A DNA stretch of 64,000 nucleotides from Caloranaerobacter sp. TR13 (GCF_001316435.1 NZ_JXLL01000003.1:186001-250000), one strand, 5' to 3'. Counted from the first letter of the stretch, positions 24,801 to 31,713 are shown. The notes: generated by a model from the sequence alone, not told the origin. Made by a program: numbers and translations.

Positions 24801-25301
24801 AAGGTATATACTGATTATTTAAAATCTTTAAAACAATATGGGCATTTATATAATCTAGAAAGTCATGTATTTTTCTATGGGTTAAATGAAGGAGAGATTA
24901 GCGAAATAGAATTAGAAGAAGGCAATATTATGATAGTAAAATTAGTTGAAGTCGGTAAACTTGATGAAAATAGATATAGAACAGTTATATTCGAAGTAAA
25001 CGGTAATAGAAGAGAAATTAAGGTATTTGATAAAAGTATTGGAGAAAAACAAATCACAAATGTTACAATTATGGCAGATCCAAATAGTGAAAAAGAAATT
25101 GGAGCATCAATACCTGGTACAATATCTAGAATACTTGTCAAAGAAGGGGATAAAATAAAAGAAAAGCAAAGTCTTATTATTATAGAAGCTATGAAAATGG
25201 AAACAAATATACTAGCTACTACAAGTGGCGAAATTGATAGTATATTAGTTTTTGAAGGACAACAAGTTAAATCTGGTCAATTATTAATAAAGTTAAAATG
25301 A
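21867..25301 (+). CDS. pyc: Pyruvate carboxylase
   Basis: 1144 residues, full-length single-chain enzyme. Biotin carboxylase ~1-455 (HPGYGFLSENPEFARKC, AAAGGGGRGMR, FIEMNPRIQVEHT). Carboxyltransferase ~530-830 (LTDTTFRDAHQSLIATRVRT, LHTHDTSGNG). PYC-OADA domain, then biotinyl domain at the end with AMKMETNI (biotinyl Lys). ATP- and bicarbonate-dependent conversion of pyruvate to oxaloacetate. TTG start with AAGGAGG eight bases upstream. With the fumarase and malic enzyme downstream in this window it belongs to C3/C4 acid metabolism. Its leader is a tandem duplication. Confidence 0.97.
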   Translation: MIKKFNKVLVANRGEIAIRIFRACKELGIRTVAIYSKEDKYALFRTKADESYLIGEKKKPIEVYLSMDEIIDLAIKKGVDAIHPGYGFLSENPEFARKCKEVGIEFIGPTSETIESLGDKIKSKIIAKSVNVPTIPGIDKPITCIDEALSFTKQFGYPIILKAAAGGGGRGMRVVYNDKDLALAFNNAKNEAKKAFGIDDIFIEKYLEKPKHIEVQILGDKHGNIVHLHERDCSIQRRHQKLIEFTPAIAISKELKEKICSDALKIAKAVNYISAGTVEFLVDKCGNHYFIEMNPRIQVEHTITEMTTGIDIVQSQILIAQGYPLNSDKIGIHSQESIKPRGYSIQCRITTEDPSNNFAPDTGRLDVYRTSSGFGIRLDGGNGYTGSIISPYYDSLLVKIVSWSRTFEDAARKAIRSIKEMNVKGVKTNDAFLINVLNHEKFLKGECDTHFIDNTPELFDISPKKDYETRILKFIGEKVVNEVRGTKKDYNIPPVPKGLTPKDLKGTKQLLDEKGVEGVIDWIKNQKKLLLTDTTFRDAHQSLIATRVRTKDMVKIAKATAVLAKDLFSLEMWGGATFDVAYRFLRESPWRRLQDLRKKIPNILFQMLIRGSNAVGYTNYPDNVIRTFIKEAANQGIDIFRIFDCLNWLKGMEVALDEVLKVGKIAEVCICYTGDILDTKRDKYSLKYYVNKAKEIEKMGAHILGIKDMAGLLKPYAASKLIKALKNEISIPIHLHTHDTSGNGVATLLMAAEAGVDIVDTAFNAMAGLTSQPALNSIVAALENTELDTGINLLDIQKISDYWNEVRKVYETFESGLKSGTAEIYKYEIPGGQYSNLRPQVESFGLGHKFNEIKEMYKKVNELLGDIVKVTPSSKVVGDLAIFMVQNGLTKENIIEKGKNFTFPDSVVSYFKGMMGQPEGGFPKELQKIVLKGEKPVTCRPGEILEPVNFEKIKSKLEKEFNMKDVNIRNILSYALYPKVYTDYLKSLKQYGHLYNLESHVFFYGLNEGEISEIELEEGNIMIVKLVEVGKLDENRYRTVIFEVNGNRREIKVFDKSIGEKQITNVTIMADPNSEKEIGASIPGTISRILVKEGDKIKEKQSLIIIEAMKMETNILATTSGEIDSILVFEGQQVKSGQLLIKLK

Positions 25302-25379
25302 TTTGTGATTTTAATCACACAAAAAAATGAAAAATATGTTATGATTATATTGAACATTCATAAAGAAGGAGGAATTCAA

Positions 25380-25565
25380 ATGACTATAACAAAAGATATG
25401 CTTATAGGCGAAATATTAAGAGTTAAACCAGAAGCTGCAGAAATATTATTAAGATTTGGAATGGGATGCTTAGGCTGCCCTTCTTCACAAATGGAGTCAT
25501 TAGAACAAGCAGCTATGGTTCATGGTATTAACCTTGAAGAATTATTAAAAGAATTAAATAAGTAA
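25380..25565 (+). CDS. DUF1858 (hybrid-cluster-associated redox disulfide-type) protein
   Basis: 61 residues. TKDMLIGEILRVKPEAAEIL followed by FGMGCLGCPSSQMES with the conserved CxxC. ATG at 25380 has AAGGAGGAATTCAA upstream; an in-frame upstream start at 25305 lacks an RBS. A paralogue with YGLYCNSC lies at 38327-38530. The family is redox-associated, but its reaction is not established. It is convergent with the glutaredoxin-like gene and may share its terminator. Confidence 0.85.
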   Translation: MTITKDMLIGEILRVKPEAAEILLRFGMGCLGCPSSQMESLEQAAMVHGINLEELLKELNK

Positions 25566-25573
25566 ATATGCAT

Positions 25574-25612
25574 AATAAAACCCAACTAGATTTCTAGCTG
25601 GGTTTTATTATT
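25574..25612. terminator. Shared terminator between DUF1858 and glutaredoxin-like genes
   Basis: AATAAAACCCA ... TGGGTTTTATT stem between convergent stop codons. Confidence 0.8.
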
Positions 25613-25616
25613 TTTA

Positions 25617-25841
25617 TTATAATATTTCTTCTAATCTGTTTCTATCGAATCCTACAATAGTCTCTCCGTTAACTATTATAACAGGAACTCCCATATAACC
25701 CATTTGTATAAGCTCTTTTCTTGCTTGAGGGTCTACTGATACATTTTTCTCAGTATAACTTAATCCTTTTGAATTGAAATAGTCTTTTGCAGCATAGCAA
25801 TGTGGGCAAGTGCTGCTTGTATAGATTATTATATCAGCCAT
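25617..25841 (-). CDS. Glutaredoxin-like thiol protein, Cys form (CPHC)
   Basis: 74 residues, thioredoxin-fold NrdH/YruB-type: IIIYTSSTCPHCYAAKDYF active site, cis-Pro MGVPVIIV, and VGFDRNRL. Cytosolic thiol-disulfide exchange is the family role; the reductant is unknown. About 50 of 74 positions match the Sec-containing neighbour at 25981-26205. Its promoter holds an ATACCCCATAAGGGTAT palindrome between TTGATT and TATACT, so it is a candidate member of a CsoR regulon. Confidence 0.92.
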   Translation of the reverse strand: MADIIIYTSSTCPHCYAAKDYFNSKGLSYTEKNVSVDPQARKELIQMGYMGVPVIIVNGETIVGFDRNRLEEIL

Positions 25842-25878
25842 GATATTAACCTCCTATGATATTATATTTTCTAACATA

Positions 25879-25908
25879 AGTATACCCCATAAGGGTATGT
25901 CTAATCAA
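25879..25908 (-). promoter_or_regulatory. Promoter with embedded CsoR-type operator, glutaredoxin-like gene
   Basis: On the minus strand TTGATT, 18-base spacer, TATACT. ATACCCCATAAGGGTAT (25882-25898) occupies the spacer. Confidence 0.75.
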
Positions 25909-25953
25909 GTTTTTTCTTTTAAAAAATATTAATTTTTCTTAATATATAGACTA

Positions 25954-25980
25954 AAACTCCGGACATAAAACCCGGAGTTT
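25954..25980 (-). terminator. Terminator of the Sec glutaredoxin-like gene
   Basis: AAACTCCGG / CCGGAGTTT stem directly after the stop codon; the U tract is short. Confidence 0.7.
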
Positions 25981-26205
25981 CTATAATAACTGATCTAATC
26001 TATTTTTATCAAACCCAACTATAGTTTCACCATCTACAATTATAACTGGAACACCCATAAATCCCATTTTAATAAGTTCTCTTCTAGCAGCTGGGTCTGT
26101 TTGCACATTTTTTTCCACATAATTTACACCTTTACCCGAAAGGTATTCTTTAGCAGTTACACAATGTGGTCAAGTATTGCTAGTATAAATTATTACATTT
26201 GCCAT
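25981..26205 (-). CDS. Glutaredoxin-like selenoprotein (in-frame UGA = Sec12)
   Basis: Reading the in-frame TGA (26172-26170) as Sec gives 74 residues: IIYTSNT-Sec-PHCVTAKEYL, MGFMGVPVIIVDGETIVGF. It aligns end to end with the adjacent Cys paralogue, where the TGA position is the first Cys of CPHC. Downstream of the TGA, ACCTTT-CGGGT-AAAGGT (26144-26128) forms a 6-bp hairpin with a GGU-containing loop at +32 to +36, within the usual bacterial SECIS range. Strong RBS (AAGGAGG). Conventional callers would truncate it. Function as for the Cys form, with a more reactive selenolate. Confidence 0.92.
26128..26144 (-). promoter_or_regulatory. SECIS-like hairpin of the Sec glutaredoxin-like gene
   Basis: Minus strand ACCTTT-CGGGT-AAAGGT: six perfect pairs, loop with adjacent G and U, 25 bases after the UGA. 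Confidence 0.6.
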
Positions 26206-26321
26206 AAAAATTCCTCCTTATTTTTTATTAAACTATATTATAAATTATTTCTTTTAATACCCTCAGATATCCTTTTTAATCAAAAAATTAATCGATGTTT
26301 TCATTTTTATTATATATTATT

Positions 26322-26699
26322 CTATCCATGCTTTACATGCTCTAGTCCCTGATTAAATAATTCAAGTATATGATCATCATCGAGTGAATAAATTGCTGAT
26401 TTTCCTTCTTTCCTGTATTTTACCAACCTTAAATTCCTTAATGTCCTTAATTGATGTGATATAGCAGACTGGCTCATATTTAATGCAGCTGCAATATCAC
26501 ATACACATAATTCACTATTTGAAAGTGCATTTATTATTTTAAGTCTAGTTGGGTCACTCAATGCTTTAAATATATCAGATAATTCAATAATTATTTCATC
26601 ATTTAATAATTTTCTTTTTACCTTGTTAACAATATTCCCATTTGGACAAATTATTTGACATTCAGCTTCTCTATTTTCCCTATTCGTTTTAATACCCAT
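26322..26699 (-). CDS. ArsR/SmtB-family repressor
   Basis: 125 residues. Winged helix with DIFKALSDPTRLKIINAL, ELCVCDIAAALNMSQSAISHQL and KYRKEGKSAIYSL. The CxC in ELCVCD is the alpha-3 metal-ligand position of ArsR/CadC sensors, and an N-terminal Cys pair (CQIIC) could complete a thiolate site as in CadC. ATG at 26699 has AGGAGG seven bases upstream (GTG at 26702 less likely). It precedes the Sec glutaredoxin-like gene on the same strand by 116 bases with a separate promoter between, so co-regulation is possible but not shown. Confidence 0.9.
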   Translation of the reverse strand: MGIKTNRENREAECQIICPNGNIVNKVKRKLLNDEIIIELSDIFKALSDPTRLKIINALSNSELCVCDIAAALNMSQSAISHQLRTLRNLRLVKYRKEGKSAIYSLDDDHILELFNQGLEHVKHG

Positions 26700-26769
26700 C
26701 ACACTCCTCCTTAATCAAAACACATCGTTAACTATATCATAATCTAATTATTACCAATATTGCAACTAA

Positions 26770-26795
26770 AAAAACAACCCCTATTAAAGGGGCTT
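26770..26795 (-). terminator. Terminator after the 410-residue gene
   Basis: AGCCCCT-TTAAT-AGGGGTT followed by T run on the minus strand. Confidence 0.8.
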
Positions 26796-26799
26796 TGAT

Positions 26800-28032
26800 T
26801 TATCTAGGATAAGTTGGTTTTAAAGGGCTTACTATTCTACCAGTTATAGCATCAATATGAAGTAGCCAATAACCTATTCTTTCTCTATTTCTGCCTTTTC
26901 TTGGTATCCATGTAGTAAATCCAGTCATTCCTCTATAAGGTTGTTCATCTTTAGTAAATCTGCCAGGAATACCATAAACATAATATTTAATCTCTCCATT
27001 TTCTTCTACAGTTCCAAATATATAATGCCCATATTTCCTAATTAAATTATGACAGGTTGTCGTTTTAAAATTAATTTGATAAGGGTAATATGTGTTAATT
27101 ATATAGTTATAGAAAGGTAGAAATCCTCTATAAATGTTTTTCCTGTCATACTCTATTTCCCACCAAGTATATCCTTTCAATTCTTCTCTTAAAGGATTAA
27201 CTTTTTCAAAGAATTTTAATATATTCAAAGAATAATTAGCTATATGCCTACTATAATTTCTATTGCTTTCAGTATAATCGTAATTCATATTAATAGAATG
27301 TCCATACTTATCATCAGCATTATTTGTTTCATATTTAATCCCATTTATTTTATGTTCACTTGTCTTTTCTACTTCTTCATTTTTTATGAAAATATCTTCT
27401 TCATTTTCTATTTCTAAATATTTATCTTCATTCTGTCCATATTCAGTTTTATTTTGAATAGGTACCTGCTTATTCTCTATTTGAGTTTCATCATGTTCTA
27501 CAGAATTATCATCTTCACTCTCTTCTGTTATATTATCTAATTCATATGTTCTATTCTGAACATTCTCTGTTTTATAATGATTATTTTTTTTAGCTTCTAT
27601 ATCTTTAATTAATTTATTAATAGAATCATCCTTATTTCCAACATACCCGACTAAAGGAATTACTATTTCTTCATTATTATTTCCATAGAATTGCACAAAT
27701 ATTGTATTAAACTTATCAATAGAAATACCTGTTCCTCCTACTGATTCTGGATTGAATTTCCACAACAAATTTCCTTTACCATTCTCATTTAATATAATGT
27801 TGCCCATCTCTACTTTTATCGGCTGTTCATTAATAACAGAAAGTAAACCACCAACGTATATACCATCTGCATCTATATTCTTAGTTTCTTCTATATTTAA
27901 CTGTATTTTCCCTCTACCATCTCTAACCTCTATCTTAGCATATCCTTTCAGGCTATCTTTATTCTTTAGGTATCCTACAGCATTGGATTCTAACATTACA
28001 AATTTCCTCATATAGGTCCGTTTTTCATACAA
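26800..28032 (-). CDS. Unrecognised 410-residue protein, structured ends joined by acidic linker
   Basis: N-terminal ~130 residues are beta-rich (AKIEVRDGRGKIQLNIEE, GGLLSVINEQPIKVEMG). Residues ~140-255 are Asn/Glu/Lys low complexity. The C-terminal ~150 residues look conserved: GYTWWEIEYD, FLPFYNYIINTYYPYQINF, RKYGHYIFGTVEENGEIKYY, YGIPGRFTKDEQPYRGMTGF, GYWLLHIDAITGRIVSPLKP. No signal peptide. I recall similar unnamed proteins in spore-forming Clostridia but no function. It lies directly after ksgA; its start is TTG and its Shine-Dalgarno lies in a hairpin. Confidence 0.75.
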   Translation of the reverse strand: MYEKRTYMRKFVMLESNAVGYLKNKDSLKGYAKIEVRDGRGKIQLNIEETKNIDADGIYVGGLLSVINEQPIKVEMGNIILNENGKGNLLWKFNPESVGGTGISIDKFNTIFVQFYGNNNEEIVIPLVGYVGNKDDSINKLIKDIEAKKNNHYKTENVQNRTYELDNITEESEDDNSVEHDETQIENKQVPIQNKTEYGQNEDKYLEIENEEDIFIKNEEVEKTSEHKINGIKYETNNADDKYGHSINMNYDYTESNRNYSRHIANYSLNILKFFEKVNPLREELKGYTWWEIEYDRKNIYRGFLPFYNYIINTYYPYQINFKTTTCHNLIRKYGHYIFGTVEENGEIKYYVYGIPGRFTKDEQPYRGMTGFTTWIPRKGRNRERIGYWLLHIDAITGRIVSPLKPTYPR

Positions 28033-28038
28033 TGTTAT

Positions 28039-28086
28039 TTCCCCCTTTCGAACATCTTATTATAAATATATGTATATAAGGGGGAA
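28039..28086 (-). promoter_or_regulatory. Inverted repeat masking the RBS of the 410-residue gene
   Basis: TTCCCCCTT (minus strand, 28086 side) and AAGGGGGAA (28047-28039) are exact complements; the latter is the Shine-Dalgarno region. The 5' copy overlaps the end of ksgA. Confidence 0.6.
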
Positions 28087-28093
28087 TAGTGAA

Positions 28094-28963
28094 CTATTTA
28101 CTTAAAATAGAATTAGTTATCTTTGCAAACTCATCTAAACTTAAGTCTTCGGCTCTAGCTTTTACATCAATATTACATTCATTTAGTATGGATATTATAT
28201 CTTCCTTGGCTATACCTAGCTGGCTTGAATTTAACGCATTAACTAAAGTTTTTCTTCTCTTGCCAAATGCAGCTTTAATGATTTTAAATAAGAACTTCTC
28301 ATCTTCAACTTTAACAATTGGTTTTTCATATACATTTAACATAATTACAGCTGAATCAACATTAGGACGCGGCATAAATACATTTTTAGGAACATTAACT
28401 ATTATCTGAGGTTTAGAATAATATTGTACTGCAATAGAAAGTGCACCGTAATCCTTAGTGCCAGGTTTAGCTCTCATTCTTAGTGCTACTTCTTTTTGAA
28501 CCATTACTACAATCTTATTTACTCTTATTTTTTCTTCTAATAATTTCATAATAATTGGTGTTGTTATATAGTATGGCAAATTAGCTACTACCTTTATTTC
28601 CCCATCATTATCAAAATAATCAGATATCAATGTATTAAGGTCTATTTTTAATACATCTCCCTGAACTAAATGGAAATTATCATAACTAGATAAATTATCA
28701 TTAAGTATAGGATATAAGTTTTTATCTATTTCTATTGCTACAACTTTCCTTGCTCTCTTACATAATTCTTGTGTTAAAGTTCCTATGCCTGGACCTACTT
28801 CTATTATCTGGTCACTTTCTTTTATTTCTGCTCCATCACATATTTTATCTATGATATTTTTATCTATTAAAAAATTCTGACCTAAACTCTTTGAAAAAGC
28901 AAATCCATATTCATCTATTATCTCTTTAATTACCCTAGGGGAATATAGTTTTCTTTCACTCAT
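28094..28963 (-). CDS. rsmA: 16S rRNA (adenine1518/1519-N6,N6)-dimethyltransferase
   Basis: 289 residues. KsgA hallmarks: SLGQNFLIDKNIIDKI, SAM-binding EVGPGIGTLTQEL, catalytic NLPYYITTPI, VQKEVALRMRAKPGTKDYGALSI. Dimethylates two adenines in helix 45 of 16S rRNA. Its ATG follows the rnmV stop directly. Order yabE-rnmV-ksgA is as in B. subtilis. Confidence 0.97.
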   Translation of the reverse strand: MSERKLYSPRVIKEIIDEYGFAFSKSLGQNFLIDKNIIDKICDGAEIKESDQIIEVGPGIGTLTQELCKRARKVVAIEIDKNLYPILNDNLSSYDNFHLVQGDVLKIDLNTLISDYFDNDGEIKVVANLPYYITTPIIMKLLEEKIRVNKIVVMVQKEVALRMRAKPGTKDYGALSIAVQYYSKPQIIVNVPKNVFMPRPNVDSAVIMLNVYEKPIVKVEDEKFLFKIIKAAFGKRRKTLVNALNSSQLGIAKEDIISILNECNIDVKARAEDLSLDEFAKITNSILSK

Positions 28964-29500
28964 TTATTTTTCAATCCTCCTAATTGATTCTAGAAATTCT
29001 TCTCTAGTTATTCCATAATTATTTAGTCTTTTTAAAAATTGTTTAGAATTGCAATATCCAATACCTAATATTTTTCCTAACTCTTCTCTTCGCTTGCTTG
29101 AATTAGGATTCCCGACCAATCCATATTTTATCATATCTTCCTTAGTAAATTCATTTCTTTCATCAATTGATTCTACTCTTGCATTTTTTAACGCTATTAT
29201 AATGTCTTCTTTAGAAGCATTTTCAATTCCTATATTGTCTCCTTTAGTAGCCTTCTCTTTAGGCAGAAAAGCATGTTTACAATTTTTAATTTCCTTGGAA
29301 ATTATTTTTCGTATCTTCTCTCCTGCATAATCAGGATCTGTAAATATTATAACGCCCCTTTTTTTAGCAGCCGTCTTAATTCTTCTCATAGTTTCTGATG
29401 ATAATCCAAATCCACCAGTTGCTATAACTTCTGCATCTACCGCGCTTTTTACAGCTGCTATATCATCTTTTCCCTCTACTACAATTACTTCTTTTATCAT
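28964..29500 (-). CDS. rnmV: Ribonuclease M5
   Basis: 178 residues. TOPRIM domain at the N-terminus: IKEVIVVEGKDDIAAVKSAV (acidic Glu) and FTDPDYAGEKIRK (DxD region). C-terminal DUF4093 region with GLVGNPNSSKRREELGKILG. Final maturation of 5S rRNA. Immediately upstream of ksgA, as in Bacillus. Confidence 0.95.
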   Translation of the reverse strand: MIKEVIVVEGKDDIAAVKSAVDAEVIATGGFGLSSETMRRIKTAAKKRGVIIFTDPDYAGEKIRKIISKEIKNCKHAFLPKEKATKGDNIGIENASKEDIIIALKNARVESIDERNEFTKEDMIKYGLVGNPNSSKRREELGKILGIGYCNSKQFLKRLNNYGITREEFLESIRRIEK

Positions 29501-29518
29501 TTTTTAGCCTCCTTAATA

Positions 29519-29640
29519 ATGGGTACTGGGTACTAGATACTGGGTACTGGGTGCCTAGTACCTAGCACCAAGTACCTAATATATAATTTTACATTTTTAA
29601 TTTTCAATTTTCAATTCCTATCCCTTATCCCTACAACTTG
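29519..29640. repeat. Heptanucleotide-period spacer repeat (GGTACTG then TTTTCAA types)
   Basis: GGTACTG GGTACTA, GATACTG GGTACTG, GGTGCCT AGTACCT, AGCACCA AGTACCT, then TTTTCAA TTTTCAA. Two motif classes share one 7-base register. Confidence 0.8.
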
Positions 29641-29654
29641 CAACTCAAAAAAGC

Positions 29655-29692
29655 TAACAGCCGATAACATGCAACTGTTAGCTAACAAACTA
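29655..29692 (-). terminator. Hairpin after yabE
   Basis: GCTAACAG ... CTGTTAGC with a 14-base loop; T-rich on the minus strand side. Confidence 0.5.
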
Positions 29693-29704
29693 AGATATAA
29701 TATA

Positions 29705-30730
29705 CTAATCACTTAAAATATAAACTTTTACTTTTCTTCTTCCAAAAGCTAAAGCTTTACTTCTACTTTCAAAGAAAAGGTCAATTTTATTACCTTTTAT
29801 TGCTCCTCCTGTATCCTCTGCTACAGCAAAGCCATAATCTTTAGTACCATCTAAAGATTGGATATATAATTTTGTACCTAAAGGGATTACTCTTGGGTCT
29901 ACTGCTACTACTCCATGTCTAACTTTAGTACCCATAGCTGTAATTCCATAACCTTTATCACCAGGCCTTTTACCCGTACTTTCATAGGATAAATCATAGG
30001 CTGTGGCACTCATAATTATACTTTTTTCAAATTTAACATTTCCCCTTGATGAAATGAAATAATCTTTAGTACCAATTTCGTATATCTGTGGAATAGGCTT
30101 TTGTACTATTTTCTCATCAGATATATATTTAGAAATTAATTTTCTATTTTTGTAAATTTTGCTAATCTCCATTTCTTTAATACCATTTTTACCAGACTGT
30201 ATCTTCTTAACTTTACCCTTTTCAAGATTATCATTATATCTTGTTATTTCTTCATACGGTATTACTTCCATCTTCAAATCAGTCTCTTTATCTATTTGTA
30301 CAACTCTTATCTTCATGCCAGATATAATGCTACTGTTTAGTCTAGGTATTATATAATCATCTTCATCATATTCAATACTTAACTCATTTAATACTTCTTT
30401 AACAGTCTTTTTTGGCGTCTTGACTTCTGTAGCTCTATTCCCCAAAAAAACTTCTAAAAAAGTAGCTCTATTAATTTCTATCACCATGCCATTCTCAATT
30501 TTATCATCAAGTTCTGCACTTACATAATCTTCCTCATTTAGATCTATATTGAGCTTATTTAAAAACTTTTCAACTGTTTTCTCTGTAGTTTTATAATACA
30601 TTTGTTTCCCATCTATAATAATACTAACTTCTTTTACGCTACTTTTATAGATCCCTAAAATAGCTAACAATGGAATTAATAATATAATAAATAATAGCAA
30701 TATTTTCTTATTAATGAATTTTATACTCAT
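29705..30730 (-). CDS. yabE: YabE/RpfB-like protein: DUF348, G5 and 3D domains
   Basis: 341 residues. N-terminal membrane anchor (~9-27). Two DUF348 units (~33-75, ~90-130; TVEKFLNKLNIDLNEEDYV, TVKEVLNELSIEYDEDDYI), a G5 domain (~145-220), and a C-terminal 3D domain (~250-340) with AVDPRVIPLGTKLYI and the three Asp in VAEDTGGAIKGNKIDLFF. The 3D fold is that of MltA-type glycan-cleaving enzymes, so cell-wall cleavage is likely. Upstream of rnmV as in B. subtilis. Confidence 0.93.
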   Translation of the reverse strand: MSIKFINKKILLLFIILLIPLLAILGIYKSSVKEVSIIIDGKQMYYKTTEKTVEKFLNKLNIDLNEEDYVSAELDDKIENGMVIEINRATFLEVFLGNRATEVKTPKKTVKEVLNELSIEYDEDDYIIPRLNSSIISGMKIRVVQIDKETDLKMEVIPYEEITRYNDNLEKGKVKKIQSGKNGIKEMEISKIYKNRKLISKYISDEKIVQKPIPQIYEIGTKDYFISSRGNVKFEKSIIMSATAYDLSYESTGKRPGDKGYGITAMGTKVRHGVVAVDPRVIPLGTKLYIQSLDGTKDYGFAVAEDTGGAIKGNKIDLFFESRSKALAFGRRKVKVYILSD

Positions 30731-30899
30731 TTCAGTTCCTCCAAAAACTAGAGTTTTTATGTATTGTATTGTAAATATTAATTTTTGTCAAATTTATTAG
30801 ATATTTACACCTTTAGGACCAAATGTTACTATTTTTTTGCTAATTATTGTTCTTCAAAACGTTATTATTTCCCAAATATACACTTATATTCTTTAAATT

Positions 30900-30941
30900 C
30901 AGCTGACAGTAAATAGAAAGCAGTTGTCAATTGACTATTAA
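30900..30941. repeat. Short heptanucleotide-period tract
   Basis: CTGACAG TAAATAG, AAAGCAG TTGTCAA TTGACTA-like steps of seven upstream of yabE. Confidence 0.45.
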
Positions 30942-30943
30942 AT

Positions 30944-30985
30944 AAAATTAGGGTTAAACACTAGTAAAATAGCATTTAACCCTAA
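30944..30985 (-). terminator. Terminator of the Met-Tyr-Pro repeat gene
   Basis: TTAGGGTTAAA / TTTAACCCTAA stem, 16-base loop, TTTT on the minus strand. Confidence 0.8.
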
Positions 30986-30998
30986 GCTAAAATATTTT

Positions 30999-31310
30999 TT
31001 ACATGCCAGGCATCATATGGTGCATAGGATACATCGGCATCATTGGATACATCGGATACATTGGGTACATAGGGTACATTGGATACATAGGGTACATTGG
31101 ATACATTTTTTCCATATCTTCCATATCCATTTCTTCATCCATCATTGGCATCATTGGATACATTGGGTACATCGGATACATTGGCATCATTGGATTCTCA
31201 CCATATGGCATCATCGGATACATAGGATACATTGGATACATTGGGTACATTGGCATCATCGGGCACTTATCTTTATCTTTTGGATAATCTCTATCACAAT
31301 CTCTTCTCAT
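30999..31310 (-). CDS. Low-complexity MPMYP-repeat protein
   Basis: 103 residues, nearly all built from MYP/MMP triplets (PMYPMYPMYPMYPMMP) with a charged start MRRDCDRDYPKDKDKC and an acidic midpoint DEEMDMEDMEK; ends MHHMMPGM. No signal peptide. Strong RBS (AAGGAGT, 8 bases before ATG) and own terminator support a real gene. Repetitive Tyr/Pro proteins are common in spore coats, and clustered Met (MxM, MxxM) can bind Cu(I); both roles are guesses. It interrupts the conserved tatD-yabE order. Plus-strand ORFs over the same repeats are shadows. Confidence 0.75.
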   Translation of the reverse strand: MRRDCDRDYPKDKDKCPMMPMYPMYPMYPMYPMMPYGENPMMPMYPMYPMYPMMPMMDEEMDMEDMEKMYPMYPMYPMYPMYPMYPMYPMMPMYPMHHMMPGM

Positions 31311-31415
31311 TAAATCAACTCCTTATGCAATTAATATTGCTTAGTAACATTATATGAAAAGAGTAATATGACGTTACTTCTAATAGTCTTTTGATATTCG
31401 CTATATTCTCCAAAC

Positions 31416-31713
31416 AAAAAAACGGCTAAAAGCCGTTTTGAACTTGATGACAAAGCAAAATTTATATGAAAATGACGCTCATGCGGACGAATTTAGAAAA
31501 AACTTAAGGCTCAAATTTTTAGAAAACCCTAACGCTTCCAATGAGTCGTCCTGACTCTGGAAGCTGGCTTAGCGTCCATGCTAAGCCTACGGATTTTCTC
31601 AAAAATTTTCACCTAGTTTTTTAACTAAATTCTTTCAAGCATTCGCTTTCATTTTCATAAAATATTTAAAAAGACAAGTTCGTCAACAGTCTAAAACGGC
31701 TAAAAGCCGTTTT
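31416..31713. repeat. Palindromic intergenic element bracketed by identical AACGGCTAAAAGCCGTT hairpins
   Basis: AACGGCTAAAAGCCGTT occurs at ~31420 and again at ~31695. Between them, ~100-base arms are imperfect reverse complements (left ATATGAAAATGACGCTCATG; right, reversed, TTATGAAAATGAAAGCGAAT). The centre holds two hairpins: GCTTCCA...TGGAAGC and GCTTAGC-GTCCAT-GCTAAGC. The tatD-side hairpin also acts as the tatD terminator. Related arms occur at 2767 and 52735. No ORF. Confidence 0.65.

Noticed and set aside
31003-31313. Plus-strand ORFs rich in Ile-Gly-Tyr or His-Arg-Ile repeats
   Set aside because: They are antisense readings of the MPMYP repeats; the minus strand has the RBS and terminator.
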